Below, piece by piece: positions 1 through 7,540 of a stretch of DNA of 64,000 nucleotides (its first letter is position 1; every line of letters starts with the position of its first letter). The position numbers were made by a program, and so were the translations under genes. This DNA is from Lysobacter_K sp043738095 (GTDB taxonomy: Bacteria > Pseudomonadota > Gammaproteobacteria > Xanthomonadales > Xanthomonadaceae). Where the stretch lies: the NCBI GenBank assembly GCA_043738095.1, contig JAYSZI010000083.1, positions 1 through 64,000 of the forward strand. The letters run 5' to 3'. The notes beneath the pieces are model-generated. The model ran no database searches. It was given only the letters and a program-made list of their open reading frames with translations, and was not told the origin of the DNA.

Positions 1-41
1 GCATGGATTTGAAAGCGGCGATTGATGCGTTACGCAAGTGA
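1..41 (+). CDS. 3' end of a cassette gene cut by the window edge
   Basis: The first 41 bases read in frame as a tail ending KAAIDALRK and a TGA stop at 39-41, directly in front of the first attC site. Its position makes it the last codons of an upstream cassette gene. Too little remains to name a function. Confidence 0.5.
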   Translation, partial: MDLKAAIDALRK

Positions 42-42
42 G

Positions 43-102
43 CTCTAACAATTCATTCAAGCCGAAACCGCTTCGCGGTTCGGCTTAATTCAGGCGTTAG
101 GC
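43..102 (+). repeat. attC site 1
   Basis: A 60-bp integron recombination site. It opens with CTCTAAC (43-49), closes with GTTAGGC (96-102), and folds through the near-palindrome at 61-84 (GCCGAAACCGC with its complement). It matches the site at 2618 almost base for base. Cleavage would be expected between G and TT of the closing core. Confidence 0.9.
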
Positions 103-148
103 AGCTATCCGGCTGCACCGCGACGTCAACCAAAGAGGAGATAGATCT

Positions 149-628
149 ATGCGTATCCAAACTCTTTATGGCCGCCCATTGCAGTGGGCGTTGTTGTCGG
201 TGTTGGGCTTGGCTGGATCATTCACGCTCGCCCACGAGCCCGCGCATGACAAGGCACTGACATGGATTGCCGGCGATCCAAAGCTTAAATGGGGTTCCTG
301 CCCGCCGTTCCTCCCCAAAGGATGTGCAATTGCCGTGCTTCATGGCGACCCGGCCAAAGATAACGTTGACGTGTTTTTGAAAGTACCTGCCAAATCCACT
401 CTCCCGCTTCATTGGCACACATCCGCGGAGCGTATGGTCCTTGTGGAGGGTGAGCTGCACGTGACCTACGACGGGCAGAAAAAAACCGTGCTAAAACCCG
501 GAACATACGCATATGGCCCAGCAAAAAAGCCGCATGTGGGTTCCTGCGTAAGTTCGCGGCCGTGCGTCCTGTTCATTGCCTTTGAATCTCCATTGGACGC
601 GGTACCGGTCAAGACCGCAGGCAAATAG
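149..628 (+). CDS. Periplasmic cupin-domain cassette protein
   Basis: A 159-aa protein with an N-terminal signal peptide (hydrophobic stretch at about residues 12-28, likely cut after LAHE or nearby) and a single cupin barrel. Cupin motif 1 is visible as HWHTSAERMVLVEGE, with candidate metal ligands His-His-Glu, and motif 2 as GTYAYGPAKKPH with the last His. Four cysteines could form disulphides in the periplasm. A good Shine-Dalgarno (AGAGGAG at about 135) precedes the ATG. It lies between attC 1 and attC 2, so it is one mobile cassette. The substrate is unknown; small secreted cupins of this type include enzymes and binding proteins. Confidence 0.8.
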   Translation: MRIQTLYGRPLQWALLSVLGLAGSFTLAHEPAHDKALTWIAGDPKLKWGSCPPFLPKGCAIAVLHGDPAKDNVDVFLKVPAKSTLPLHWHTSAERMVLVEGELHVTYDGQKKTVLKPGTYAYGPAKKPHVGSCVSSRPCVLFIAFESPLDAVPVKTAGK

Positions 629-633
629 GCGCG

Positions 634-745
634 CCCTAACAATTCATTCAAGCTGAACTTGCTTCGTTACGGCAATAACATGGCGGTAAAAGCTTGCCAT
701 GTTATTGCCTCCACTACGCAAGTCGGCTTGATTCAAGCGTTAGCG
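634..745 (+). repeat. attC site 2 (long form with internal perfect palindrome)
   Basis: A 112-bp attC running from CCCTAAC (634-640) to GTTAGCG (739-745). Its central variable part holds a perfect 14-bp inverted repeat, 671-684 against 696-709, around an 11-nt loop. The flanks keep the AATTCATTCAAGC and GATTCAAGCG signatures of the other sites. Confidence 0.87.
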
Positions 746-775
746 CGCTCATGTGGCTATTTCGTAAACCTACCA

Positions 776-1263
776 ATGTCATTGGCGGTGCGCCGCGTCC
801 CAGATTTGGTGCCGTCGGTTCTGCTCGCTTTAGTTGCTGCGTCTTCTCCGGCAACTAGCATTAAGCCGCCACCGGCGACCCTCGCTGATTTTTCTGGTGT
901 CTGGGTCGGCCACGACGGCCCAGTTGCGTTCTATCGGCTCGAGTTCCGAGAGAGCATGGGATTGCTTGGTGCAGGGAGGATCCTCTCGCTCCGGCTTTGC
1001 TCACAGGGCATATCAGCTGGAGATTTCTAAGTTTGTGGGGCGGAGTGCAGTCGTCACCTCACATCCCCTTCCGCCAGAGACTATGCCGCTGACCATCACG
1101 GTCTATAGCTGTGGAGGTGAGCTGGGCCTTGAAGAACGTTCGAACGGCTGACGGCAAGGCGCGGCAAAGAGTCACTACACTTGTGCGCGAGCGTGAACTA
1201 TTGGCTCAAATCCGTGCTGCTTCGGAGGAGGCCAAGCGTTATGGCCTCCCGGCTGCGCGCTAA
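776..1263 (+). pseudogene. Frameshifted cassette gene for a secreted protein of unknown function
   Basis: From ATG 776 the frame encodes a signal-peptide-like start (MSLAVRRVPDLVPSVLLALVAASS) and then DFSGVWVGHDGPVAFYRLEFRE. The frame breaks near 968. Skipping one G in GCTTGGTG gives a smooth continuation (LLVQGGSSRSGFAHRAYQLE) to about 1130. A second one-base step near 1131 leads into KNVRTADGKARQ and a tail ERELLAQIRAASEEAK that ends with TAA 1261-1263 inside the next attC, a typical cassette ending. Two single-base changes therefore split one gene of about 160 codons. The alternative is independent short frames (stops at 1030 and 1151). I do not recognise the family. Confidence 0.55.
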
Positions 1264-1294
1264 CAATTCATTCAAGCCGAAACCGCTTCGCGGT
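1258..1294 (+). repeat. attC site 3, truncated
   Basis: The left half of an attC is intact (CGCTAAC core, then ATTCATTCAAGCCG and the first hairpin arm to CTTCGCGGT). The sequence then changes abruptly to unrelated DNA at 1295, with no closing GCGTTAG core before the next gene. The site should not recombine normally, so the flanking cassettes are probably locked together. Confidence 0.8.
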
Positions 1295-1445
1295 AGCCTG
1301 GAGATCCAACTGGAGCCGTAGGTCGGTCCCGACAGTTGGTAGTCGGGAGCATGTCCTGTCCATGTCGGGGCTATGTCGTCACGGAAGGCAGCTGTTCAAC
1401 AGATGATTGAGGGAAGCCCCAACCACCTAGTCCGGAGGAACAGCC

Positions 1446-1994
1446 ATGCAAATTAATAGCGCCCGAATTCGGGAGTTGCGCACCGCGCGCCAATGGTCGC
1501 AGGAGCAACTGTCGAAGCTGAGTGGCTTGAACCTGCGGACCATCCAGCGTCTGGAGTCAGGCGCCAAGGTCTCGAGCGAATCCTTGCGATCCCTAGCCGC
1601 CGTCTTTGAGGTGCCGGCAGAGAGTTTGTTGGTTGGCAACCCGATACCCCGCCAGCCAGCCCTCGACGGAATACGCGAAGGCGCGTTACGGAGCTTGGAA
1701 TTCAGCGGCAGCACGTCACGCGCGGATTTCTGGTGGTTCACTCTCGCTGTGGCTATGTTACTGGCCTTCGCCAAGCTGCTGGCCGAGGTTGTCGGTCCAC
1801 TGCCCCTACAAATCGCCGCATTGCTGGTGTTGCTGCCATGGATCGCGGCATGCACTCGGCGCCTGCGCGACGCCGGCCTCAGCCCTTGGTGGCAGCTCAT
1901 CAGCTTGGTCCCGGTGGCGGGTATCCTGGTGCTGCTCTACCTGCTCACCTACCCGACCGAGGCAGAGGAGCCGATCGAAGCCACCTCAAGCTGA
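1446..1994 (+). CDS. HTH-XRE regulator fused to a DUF805-like membrane domain
   Basis: A 182-aa protein. Residues about 5-60 form a Cro/C1-type helix-turn-helix (RIRELRTARQWSQEQLSKLSG, then LNLRTIQRLESG). Residues about 80-170 resemble DUF805: the opening FSGSTSRADFWWF, two to three hydrophobic helices, and the RRLRDAGLSPWW motif typical of that family. A strong ribosome site (CGGAGGAA) precedes ATG 1446. The protein would be a membrane-anchored DNA-binding regulator. It follows the truncated attC 3 and ends before attC 4. Its target is unknown; the 150 bp upstream (1295-1445), with GTCGG/CCGAC repeats, may hold its promoter and operator. Confidence 0.82.
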   Translation: MQINSARIRELRTARQWSQEQLSKLSGLNLRTIQRLESGAKVSSESLRSLAAVFEVPAESLLVGNPIPRQPALDGIREGALRSLEFSGSTSRADFWWFTLAVAMLLAFAKLLAEVVGPLPLQIAALLVLLPWIAACTRRLRDAGLSPWWQLISLVPVAGILVLLYLLTYPTEAEEPIEATSS

Positions 1995-2020
1995 ACGCCG
2001 CCTCAGCCATGCGAACCGCG

Positions 2021-2136
2021 GCCTAACAACTCATTCAAGCCGAACCCCCCTTCGTTGCTTCGCTCAAATGTGTCGTTATTCCATTTCGATCCCTCACCGA
2101 CTGGCACGTTGGGGTTAGGCTTATTCAGGCGTAGCC
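2021..2136 (+). repeat. attC site 4 (long form)
   Basis: It runs from GCCTAAC (2021-2027) with AACTCATTCAAGCCGAAC to TTATTCAGGCGTAGCC (2121-2136). The closing core lacks one T relative to GCGTTAGC, so this site may be weakened. The interior shares CAAATGTGTCG and CTGGCACGTTG with the degenerate site at 3758, which shows a common origin. Confidence 0.8.
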
Positions 2137-2198
2137 GTTCAACAGCCTCCGGCGCGCCTCGACATCAACCAGCGGCTTCGTTGTAATAGGGGATATCT

Positions 2199-2623
2199 GT
2201 GGGAAAGCTCCTGAAAATCGTTGGTGTCGTAGTGGTTCTACTTGTCGGATGGAAGATCACGCAGAAGGTCGCTTCCAATCAGCTAGACTCATCGGCGGAC
2301 GCACAAGTGACGCAGTCGCTGCCATAAATGCACCGCTTCCCAAAGCTCTAGGCTCAGGGATAACGCTTACCAAAGGGGAAGTAGTGGGGAATACCGTGCG
2401 TAACACTTACACCATTGCCCCGGGCGCACCGTTTGATCCTAGTAACCGTGCTGCTCTAGAGGCAAGCGCCGTCGCCCAAGTGTGTGGCGCCATGGCGCAG
2501 ATGCCAAAACAGGGTTATACGGTTGACTTCCGGTACGAGTACACCGCTGCTGGAGGCGCCAAGACTTTGAATATCTCCGTGCCGCCGAGCAGGTGCCTGA
2601 GCGCTCATGCGGTAAACGGCTAA
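2199..2623 (+). pseudogene. Frameshifted cassette gene, membrane-anchored protein of unknown function
   Basis: A GTG at 2199 (preceded by TAGGGGA) opens a frame with one N-terminal membrane helix (KIVGVVVVLLVGW) and then KITQKVASNQLDSSADAQVTQSL. It meets a stop at 2325. The neighbouring frame takes over at about 2321 with AAINAPLPKALGSGITLTKGE and runs to TAA 2621-2623 inside attC 5. One missing base near 2320 explains both parts as one protein of about 141 residues. The second half, if translated alone, would lack the anchor. The family was not identified. Confidence 0.6.
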
Positions 2624-2677
2624 CAATTCATTCAAGCCGTAACCGCTTCGCGGTTCGGCTTAATTACAGGCTTAGAC
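2618..2677 (+). repeat. attC site 5
   Basis: A 60-bp site nearly identical to attC 1: GGCTAAC opening, AATTCATTCAAGCCG, the AACCGCTTCGCGGTT hairpin, and a closing CTTAGAC in place of GTTAGRC. The lost G of the closing core may reduce recombination. Confidence 0.87.
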
Positions 2678-2692
2678 ATCATTGGAGGTTCT

Positions 2693-3238
2693 GTGGATCG
2701 CATCGTTTCGGCAGTCGCCCTTCTGTTGAGCATGTGCACTAGTGCCTACGCAGGTTCACCATTAGACGACCCCCGGCTAAGCGCTATCTTTAGCGAAGAT
2801 CAGCAGGCCCGACAGAAAAGCCCAATTGATTGGACTGTCGTTGCCGCTCAGGACCGGGCGCACCGTACAGAGGTGCTCAGACTCTTAGAGAACGGCAAGC
2901 TGCGCACTGCAAACGACTATTACCACGCGGCTATGGTCTTTCAGCATGGCGAGAAGATCGATGAGATCCGCCTCGCATTTAGTCTTGCGCAGATCTCCGC
3001 CACGCTTGACCCAGTCCACAAGCAAGCTCGCTGGCTATCTGCCGCGGCATGGGATCGCATTTTGATGGCTAAGGGAGTTCCGCAATGGTTCGGCACTCAG
3101 TACTATCAGCCAACTCCGGGCGCGCCAACCGAACTATACAAAATCGATGAGTCGGTCATATCGGATGCAGAGCGGGCTGGCATGAATGTCCCGTCGTTGC
3201 AGTCCGCCAAGGATTTGGTTCTGGAGATCAATAGGTGA
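2693..3238 (+). CDS. Secreted DUF6624-like cassette protein
   Basis: A 181-aa protein starting at GTG 2693, placed just after GGAGG; this start gives a clean signal peptide ending near AYAG. The mature part contains DYYHAAMVFQHG and, further on, AAWDRILMAKGVPQWFGTQY, a pattern of the DUF6624 family (QH near the middle, DR..l..G.pQ.yGTQ later). The function of this family is not known. It is a complete integron cassette gene bounded by attC 5 and the decayed attC 6. Confidence 0.72.
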   Translation: MDRIVSAVALLLSMCTSAYAGSPLDDPRLSAIFSEDQQARQKSPIDWTVVAAQDRAHRTEVLRLLENGKLRTANDYYHAAMVFQHGEKIDEIRLAFSLAQISATLDPVHKQARWLSAAAWDRILMAKGVPQWFGTQYYQPTPGAPTELYKIDESVISDAERAGMNVPSLQSAKDLVLEINR

Positions 3239-3257
3239 GGTTTGAAAATTACTTCGA

Positions 3258-3302
3258 GCCTACCAAAGCCGCTTCACGGTTAGAATTAGTTCACCGGTAG
3301 GC
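3258..3302 (+). repeat. attC site 6, short and degenerate
   Basis: A 45-bp element with perfectly complementary outer cores GCCTACC (3258-3264) and GGTAGGC (3296-3302) around AAAGCCGCTTCACGGTT. The usual AAC/GTT triplets have become ACC/GGT in a compensating way, so pairing is kept while the consensus is lost. Confidence 0.65.
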
Positions 3303-3340
3303 ACATTGGCCTTCAACAACCGCATGGGGAACAACTTGGT

Positions 3341-3754
3341 ATGACTGGTTTGGCCGATATAGAAGTCCATGTAAAACTAAAAATCTCAGCGCTATGGGCT
3401 AGCGTAGTCCTCTGCTACCTCTATGGTGACTACTTCGGGCTCTATAAGCCCGAGGCATTGCAGGAGATGATGGCAGGGAAGATCGGGTCGATCGGCCAAG
3501 TGACGCAGGGTATCTTGCTCACCACATCCATCCTCATGGCAGTCCCGAGCGTCATGGTCTTCTTGTCATTGGTCCTTCGTGCCAGCATCTGCCGTTGGAC
3601 GAACATCGTCTTTGGCGCCGCTTACACCCTGCTTGTGCTCGTCTCCCTGGCAGGCATGTGGACCTTCGATATATTCCTTGGAGCCATCGAGATGATTCTC
3701 ACGACGCTAATCGTCGTCTACGCATGGCGCTGGCCAAGAGAGGTATCGGTATGA
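3341..3754 (+). CDS. DUF6326-like membrane cassette protein
   Basis: A 137-aa, strongly hydrophobic protein with about four membrane helices. It begins after VKLKISALWASVVLCYLYGDYFGLY, a pattern characteristic of the DUF6326 family, and ends in a short cytoplasmic tail. The family is common in bacteria and has no assigned function. It is a cassette gene between the degenerate attC 6 and attC 7. Confidence 0.7.
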   Translation: MTGLADIEVHVKLKISALWASVVLCYLYGDYFGLYKPEALQEMMAGKIGSIGQVTQGILLTTSILMAVPSVMVFLSLVLRASICRWTNIVFGAAYTLLVLVSLAGMWTFDIFLGAIEMILTTLIVVYAWRWPREVSV

Positions 3755-3757
3755 ATT

Positions 3758-3870
3758 CATACTATTCATTCAAACGGAACCTGCTGCGTTAGGTGGTTTC
3801 AATGTGTCGGTTTTACTTCTAAGAAAAATTCAACTGCTGGCACGTTGCGTGCTGGCTTGATAAGGCGACC
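3758..3870 (+). repeat. attC site 7, heavily decayed
   Basis: The left flank CATACTATTCATTCAAACGG resembles the usual TAACAATTCATTCAAGCCG. The interior (CAATGTGTCGG, CTGGCACGTTG) matches attC 4, and the right flank GGCTTGATAAGGCG resembles GGCTTAATTCAGGCG. Neither core fits the consensus, so it is probably inactive. Confidence 0.5.
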
Positions 3871-4342
3871 GTCCAAGCGCTTCGGTGTTCGGATCTCGTC
3901 GCATCCGGAGCATGCGACAGAGTTCCGGAGCATTTCGGCCCTGGCCAGATAGACTCAGATCGCGCCGCTCGCCGCTGAAACGGCATCGGGCTATACGCTT
4001 TCGCGGGTCGGCTCTTGGCGGTTTTGATGCGCTCGGACAGAAAGGCTCCGCCAAGCGAGAGTCGCGGCTTCCCCCGCGCGCCATAGTGCTGGCTGTTCGT
4101 AGTTTTTCCCGCCGACGTTACCGCGCGGCAGGCTAGGGACAAGGCCCAACGCTGGCCAGGGCCCGTCCATTCGTCTACGGCTACATGTCTAGATTTTTCA
4201 GGCGTTGCCCGCCGGGATCGACATGCACGCGCGTTGCGTGCGGGGTAAGCGCACTGAGAAATACGGGTTGGGAGGGGGGGCGCAGCGACCTACCGCGATT
4301 CCGTCTGTCAAGTGTTACGGCTGAAGCCCCCAAAGGCCCGCA
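3871..4342 (+). other. Non-coding remnant at the distal end of the cassette array
   Basis: No convincing gene is present. Short open frames exist but lack ribosome sites and protein-like composition. The stretch contains the last attC-like element (4144-4210) and GC-rich sequence grading into the EPS locus. It is probably decayed cassette DNA. Confidence 0.5.
4144..4210 (+). repeat. attC-like remnant 8
   Basis: GCCCAAC at 4144-4150 fits the opening core. The right end TTTTTCAGGCGTTGCCC (ending 4210) keeps the TTCAGGCGTT signature, but the closing core GTTGCCC breaks the consensus at two positions. It marks the likely right limit of the array. Confidence 0.45.
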
Positions 4343-5062
4343 TCATGCTGCTTTGAAGACAAAGGTCTCTTGCCCGCAAATGCTCCCGAGGTTCGTTCTC
4401 AGGGCCAGCCCAAGTTCGGATGCAAGAGCAACGAAGTACTCCTCTCTGACTTCAGCCCGAAGTTCGCCGCCGGAATAGTCGTTCTCTGCGGCGTGTTCTA
4501 CGTGGACCGAGGCAATCAACAATCCGCCGGGCGCCAGGACACGCCTCGCCTCGGCCAGGTAGTTGCGCGCTGATGGTTCTTTCAGGTGCGTGAACAGGGA
4601 CGCGGCAAAGGCCAGGGTGAAACTCGCATCGGGGAAGGGAAATATGACTTCATCCGAAGGAATTGCACCGAGCGGATTGTAGTGATCGCTCTGCACATCG
4701 AGGTGAGCGAATTGGAACCGCCCCTGTGTTAACGGCGATAAAAATCGTTTGCTCCATTCCACGTACGGCTTGATCACGTCAAACCCGACATAAGCATCGA
4801 TGTAAGGGTGATGTAACAGCATTCGGGCAGTTCGGCCGCAGCCGCAGCCGATATCCAGAACACGCGCATGGGGCGTCAGCTCGCGGGATACCAACTGGCC
4901 CCAAGCTTCTGCGACCACGAGAAAATTCTCTACGGTCGGCGCGCCGATGTGATACATCATCGGTTCGTTCGGGAGTGGGGCGACGCCTGGCCAGACAAAG
5001 TAGCCTGGATGAGTTTGCAGCGCGTCGTACGATGACGTGGGCATCGGCCAAACTGAGTTCAT
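4343..5062 (-). CDS. Class I SAM-dependent methyltransferase
   Basis: A 239-aa protein with a Rossmann methyltransferase fold (methyltransferase 11/25 type). Motif I is VLDIGCGCGRTAR (about residues 68-80), the acidic residue after strand 2 is in YVGFDV, and the post-motif region reads ARRVLAPGGLLIASV. The N-terminus (YFVWPGVAPLPNEPMMYHIG) resembles methyltransferases of glycan and capsule loci. It stands alone on the minus strand between the cassette array and the acyltransferase. The likely role is O- or N-methylation of a sugar or lipid intermediate; the substrate cannot be read from sequence. Confidence 0.78.
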   Translation of the reverse strand: MNSVWPMPTSSYDALQTHPGYFVWPGVAPLPNEPMMYHIGAPTVENFLVVAEAWGQLVSRELTPHARVLDIGCGCGRTARMLLHHPYIDAYVGFDVIKPYVEWSKRFLSPLTQGRFQFAHLDVQSDHYNPLGAIPSDEVIFPFPDASFTLAFAASLFTHLKEPSARNYLAEARRVLAPGGLLIASVHVEHAAENDYSGGELRAEVREEYFVALASELGLALRTNLGSICGQETFVFKAA

Positions 5063-5464
5063 AAAAAGGACGATACACGCCGGAATTGATGGCCGTCAAG
5101 CTGTGACAGCCGGGACCCGCAACGTGGGTCGCGAGCAATTTGGTGGTTTTGATAGCGTTATGACGCATGCGGCACCGCGGACTTTTTGCACCGCTGAGTA
5201 GTGTCTTGCGGGTTGGGTGATGCCTTGGGTTGCCGTGCTGCATTCACGCTGCACCGGGACCTTCCATTCAATCCGAATCTGCTTTGTGCCTTGGATCAAA
5301 TGTATCGTTGGGCCATTGCGGTCACTCGCCGGCTGGCGTGTGCGGGCCGACCGAATTCATTCGATAGCCTGCGATAGGCGCTCAAAAAGGAAGTTTGAAA
5401 ATCCTTCTAGCCTTGCGCGGCCCGCTTGCCCGCTTGGTGCGCCAAATTGGTCTGCTGCCCCAGT
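5063..5464. other. 402-bp intergenic region, nothing recognised
   Basis: No gene with a plausible ribosome site, no RNA gene and no clear terminator was found. It should contain the promoter of the methyltransferase ending at 4343. A CCGAATTCATTCGATAGCC segment near 5350 faintly recalls attC flanks but has no partner core. Confidence 0.4.
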
Positions 5465-6595
5465 CTACTCGGTGCGCGGGTTGCGGGCCGGATTGGGAGG
5501 CACTTCAGCCGCCGATTCGCCCCGGCTGTAATTGGGGAACCGGGAAATCGCCCCAAGCGCAACGTCCCAAACCTGCTCTGCTAGAAGTTTGAGCTTGGGT
5601 GAATATCGGCGCTCCACCAGAACGTGCACCGCGTAGGCAATGGTAAGCATCAGCAGCACGGTTCCCCAGAACAGGATGTGGTGATTGATGGCTGGGTAGG
5701 CCTTGTTGAAGATCATGAAGCCGACGTTCTGGTGGATCAGGTACAACGGATACGTCAGCGCACCGGCGGTCAACCAGCGTCTGCGGTTGAACACGCCCAT
5801 ACGCCGTGTCGCCACCAACAGCATCGCTGCAAAAAATGTGCAGATGATGGCAGCCACGACGAATGGATTCAGGGCGGTGGAAAAGTGCTGCTCAAACGCC
5901 GCCAGGCCGTCCAGGCTTTGGTGCAGCGCCAGCAGTAGACACGCCCCTATCAAGCCGCACCGCAGCATCGACATGCCGCGGTCCCAGATCAGAAACGCCA
6001 CCGACCCAGCGATGAAGTAGACCGCGTAGTCAGTCAGCAGCACGAAGCGGAGCGGGCCAACCGGGTATGCCTCAAGCGCGGCTGTCGCCAGCAGCCACAA
6101 GGTCAGAAAGCGCTCGGCTTGGTGGATACGGCCCAGGATCAGCAGGGCCGCCACAAGCCCATAGAATTGCAATTCGATAAACAGCGACCAGTAGACGCCG
6201 TCGATCGAGGGCACTCCGACGAAACCATTGAGCATCGTCAGGTTGACGAGGTATTGACCGACGGTGGCAGAGAACCGATCGCCGCCCAGCAGTAAGGTGA
6301 TCAGGAACGTGAGAGTGCAGCAGGTCCAGAAGGCGGGGTACAGGCGAACCACCCGAGAGACGGCAAAGCTCTTGAGGCTGCCGCGCGAGGCCGTCATTAG
6401 GATCACGAACCCGCTGATTAGGAAGAACAGTTCGACACCCAGGTAGCCGTACTTGGCAATCGGTGCCAGCAGCGGATACGGCATGACGGAGCGGTCGTCG
6501 GCCGCGTAGCCGCGGAACGCATAGTGGAATAGAACCACGGACAACGCCGCGACAAACCGCAGCAGGTCGATTTCGTTGACTCGTTTGGTAATCAT
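5465..6595 (-). CDS. OafA/YrhL-type membrane acyltransferase (acyltransferase 3)
   Basis: A 376-aa integral membrane protein with about ten helices. The family signature is at the N-terminus: EIDLLRFVAALSVVLFHY (catalytic His of the R-H type motif in VVLFHY) and GYLGVELFFLISGFVI. Such enzymes move O-acyl groups, often acetyl, onto extracellular or lipid-linked glycans. The start ATG 6595 lies 24 bp after the methyltransferase-like gene ending at 6620, so the two probably form an operon. The context indicates acylation of the EPS repeat unit. Confidence 0.87.
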   Translation of the reverse strand: MITKRVNEIDLLRFVAALSVVLFHYAFRGYAADDRSVMPYPLLAPIAKYGYLGVELFFLISGFVILMTASRGSLKSFAVSRVVRLYPAFWTCCTLTFLITLLLGGDRFSATVGQYLVNLTMLNGFVGVPSIDGVYWSLFIELQFYGLVAALLILGRIHQAERFLTLWLLATAALEAYPVGPLRFVLLTDYAVYFIAGSVAFLIWDRGMSMLRCGLIGACLLLALHQSLDGLAAFEQHFSTALNPFVVAAIICTFFAAMLLVATRRMGVFNRRRWLTAGALTYPLYLIHQNVGFMIFNKAYPAINHHILFWGTVLLMLTIAYAVHVLVERRYSPKLKLLAEQVWDVALGAISRFPNYSRGESAAEVPPNPARNPRTE

Positions 6596-6619
6596 GGGTG
6601 ATCTGCTGGGCGCAGGCTT

Positions 6620-7540
6620 CTAGGCGGTAGCGGTAGCGGTAGCGGGGTCGCGAGGTCCGACGGTGGCTGAATGCAGCGATCCCCAGGTCGCGGACGTTGC
6701 CGGCGCATCGCGCCGGAAATAAAAGCCGTAGTAGCGATCGACGTCGCAGCCGGGAGCGAATGGCACCTCGAGGTGGCGCTCGAACGTCTCCCAGCGGTCG
6801 ACGATGACGTAGCCGAGCGCTTCCATGCTTGCGATGAACGTCGGGAGCGCCGCGACGTGATACGGGCAGATGGCGAAACCGATGTTCTGTAAGGTGAAAT
6901 AGTCACGACTTGGGTGCATCGGAACCATGTTGATGAGTACGTGGGTCGGCGGCCGCTTCAGCCCCAGTAGAAGCTCCGGGAGCGTGTACTCCAGGTACTG
7001 CAGGGCGCCACTGGTAAACAGCACGTCGGCGCCATCGGCGTCGTCGCGTGCGTCGGTGAACGCGAGCTGGCGGTTCGGGTCGTGGGCGACCGCCCAATCG
7101 CGCCCGGCCGACGCTACCGCAGCCACATCGTGCACGAGCCACGCCATGTCCGATGGGTAGTCGAGGTAGCGGCGGAAGCCGTAGTAGCTCAGGCCGATAT
7201 GCCCGCCCAGATCGAACACGCGACGCTCGCCGGTCGCGAGCAGGCGCGAAAGCCAATGCACGACCGGGTAGTCGCTGACCCGGATCTGATCGAGCTGATT
7301 GCGATACATCCGGCCGGACCCTTCTACGTCGTAGGTGGTCGGCAAGGTCGCTGGTGCATCGCGCAACGCCAGCGCGTAGCTGTCGTAGACGCCGTAGTAA
7401 TGCGCCTCGGGTTGATAGGGCCGTTGGAACAGGCGTCGGTAGATCGGCTTGGCCAGTACCCGCAAGCCGGGGAGCTGCCCGGTCTCGAAGGCGATGTGCC
7501 TTAGCGTGCTGCGTACGTGGCCAACGCTGCTGTGGTGCAT
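6620..7540 (-). CDS. TIGR04325-family putative methyltransferase
   Basis: ATG 7540 is chosen because AAGGTGAAGGTGGG lies directly before it; this gives 306 residues (the frame stays open to 7690). The sequence contains the pattern of the TIGR04325 (LIC12133-type) family: YDSYALAL near the start, RVFDLGGHIGLSYYGF as SAM-binding motif I, and FTSGALQYLEY and RYYGFYFRR towards the end. These proteins sit in polysaccharide loci of many bacteria and are presumed methyltransferases. The C-terminus ends in TATATA, encoded by a hexamer repeat. It is upstream of, and probably co-transcribed with, the acyltransferase at 5465. Confidence 0.8.
   Translation of the reverse strand: MHHSSVGHVRSTLRHIAFETGQLPGLRVLAKPIYRRLFQRPYQPEAHYYGVYDSYALALRDAPATLPTTYDVEGSGRMYRNQLDQIRVSDYPVVHWLSRLLATGERRVFDLGGHIGLSYYGFRRYLDYPSDMAWLVHDVAAVASAGRDWAVAHDPNRQLAFTDARDDADGADVLFTSGALQYLEYTLPELLLGLKRPPTHVLINMVPMHPSRDYFTLQNIGFAICPYHVAALPTFIASMEALGYVIVDRWETFERHLEVPFAPGCDVDRYYGFYFRRDAPATSATWGSLHSATVGPRDPATATATA
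6624..6647 (+). repeat. Hexanucleotide tandem repeat at a gene end
   Basis: GCGGTA occurs three times in a row followed by GCGGGG, inside the last codons of the minus-strand methyltransferase gene, where it encodes alternating Ala-Thr. Because the unit is 6 bp, copy-number change would not shift the frame. Confidence 0.7.

Larger units (their letters stand above)
1..4210 (+). mobile_element. Part of a chromosomal integron cassette array
   Basis: Repeated units of a short plus-strand gene followed by a conserved palindromic element (attC) fill this stretch. The elements share an opening core ending in TAAC, then ATTCATTCAAGCCG, a hairpin, and a closing TTCAGGCGTTAG-like core. This is the known structure of sedentary integrons in Xanthomonadales. 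All visible cassettes point the same way, so attI and the integrase should lie to the left, outside the window. Decay of the attC sites increases to the right (3258, 3758, 4144), as expected for the old distal end. The right boundary near 4210 is inferred from the last recognisable site. Confidence 0.88.

Noticed and set aside
61..84. GC-rich hairpin that could be read as a terminator
   Set aside because: It is the stem of attC 1, recurs at 2635-2660 with conserved flanks, and has no T run.
3838..3854. TGGCACG-N4-GTGCT resembling a sigma-54 promoter
   Set aside because: It lies in the decayed attC 7, is shared in part with attC 4, and no gene follows on the plus strand for several hundred bases.
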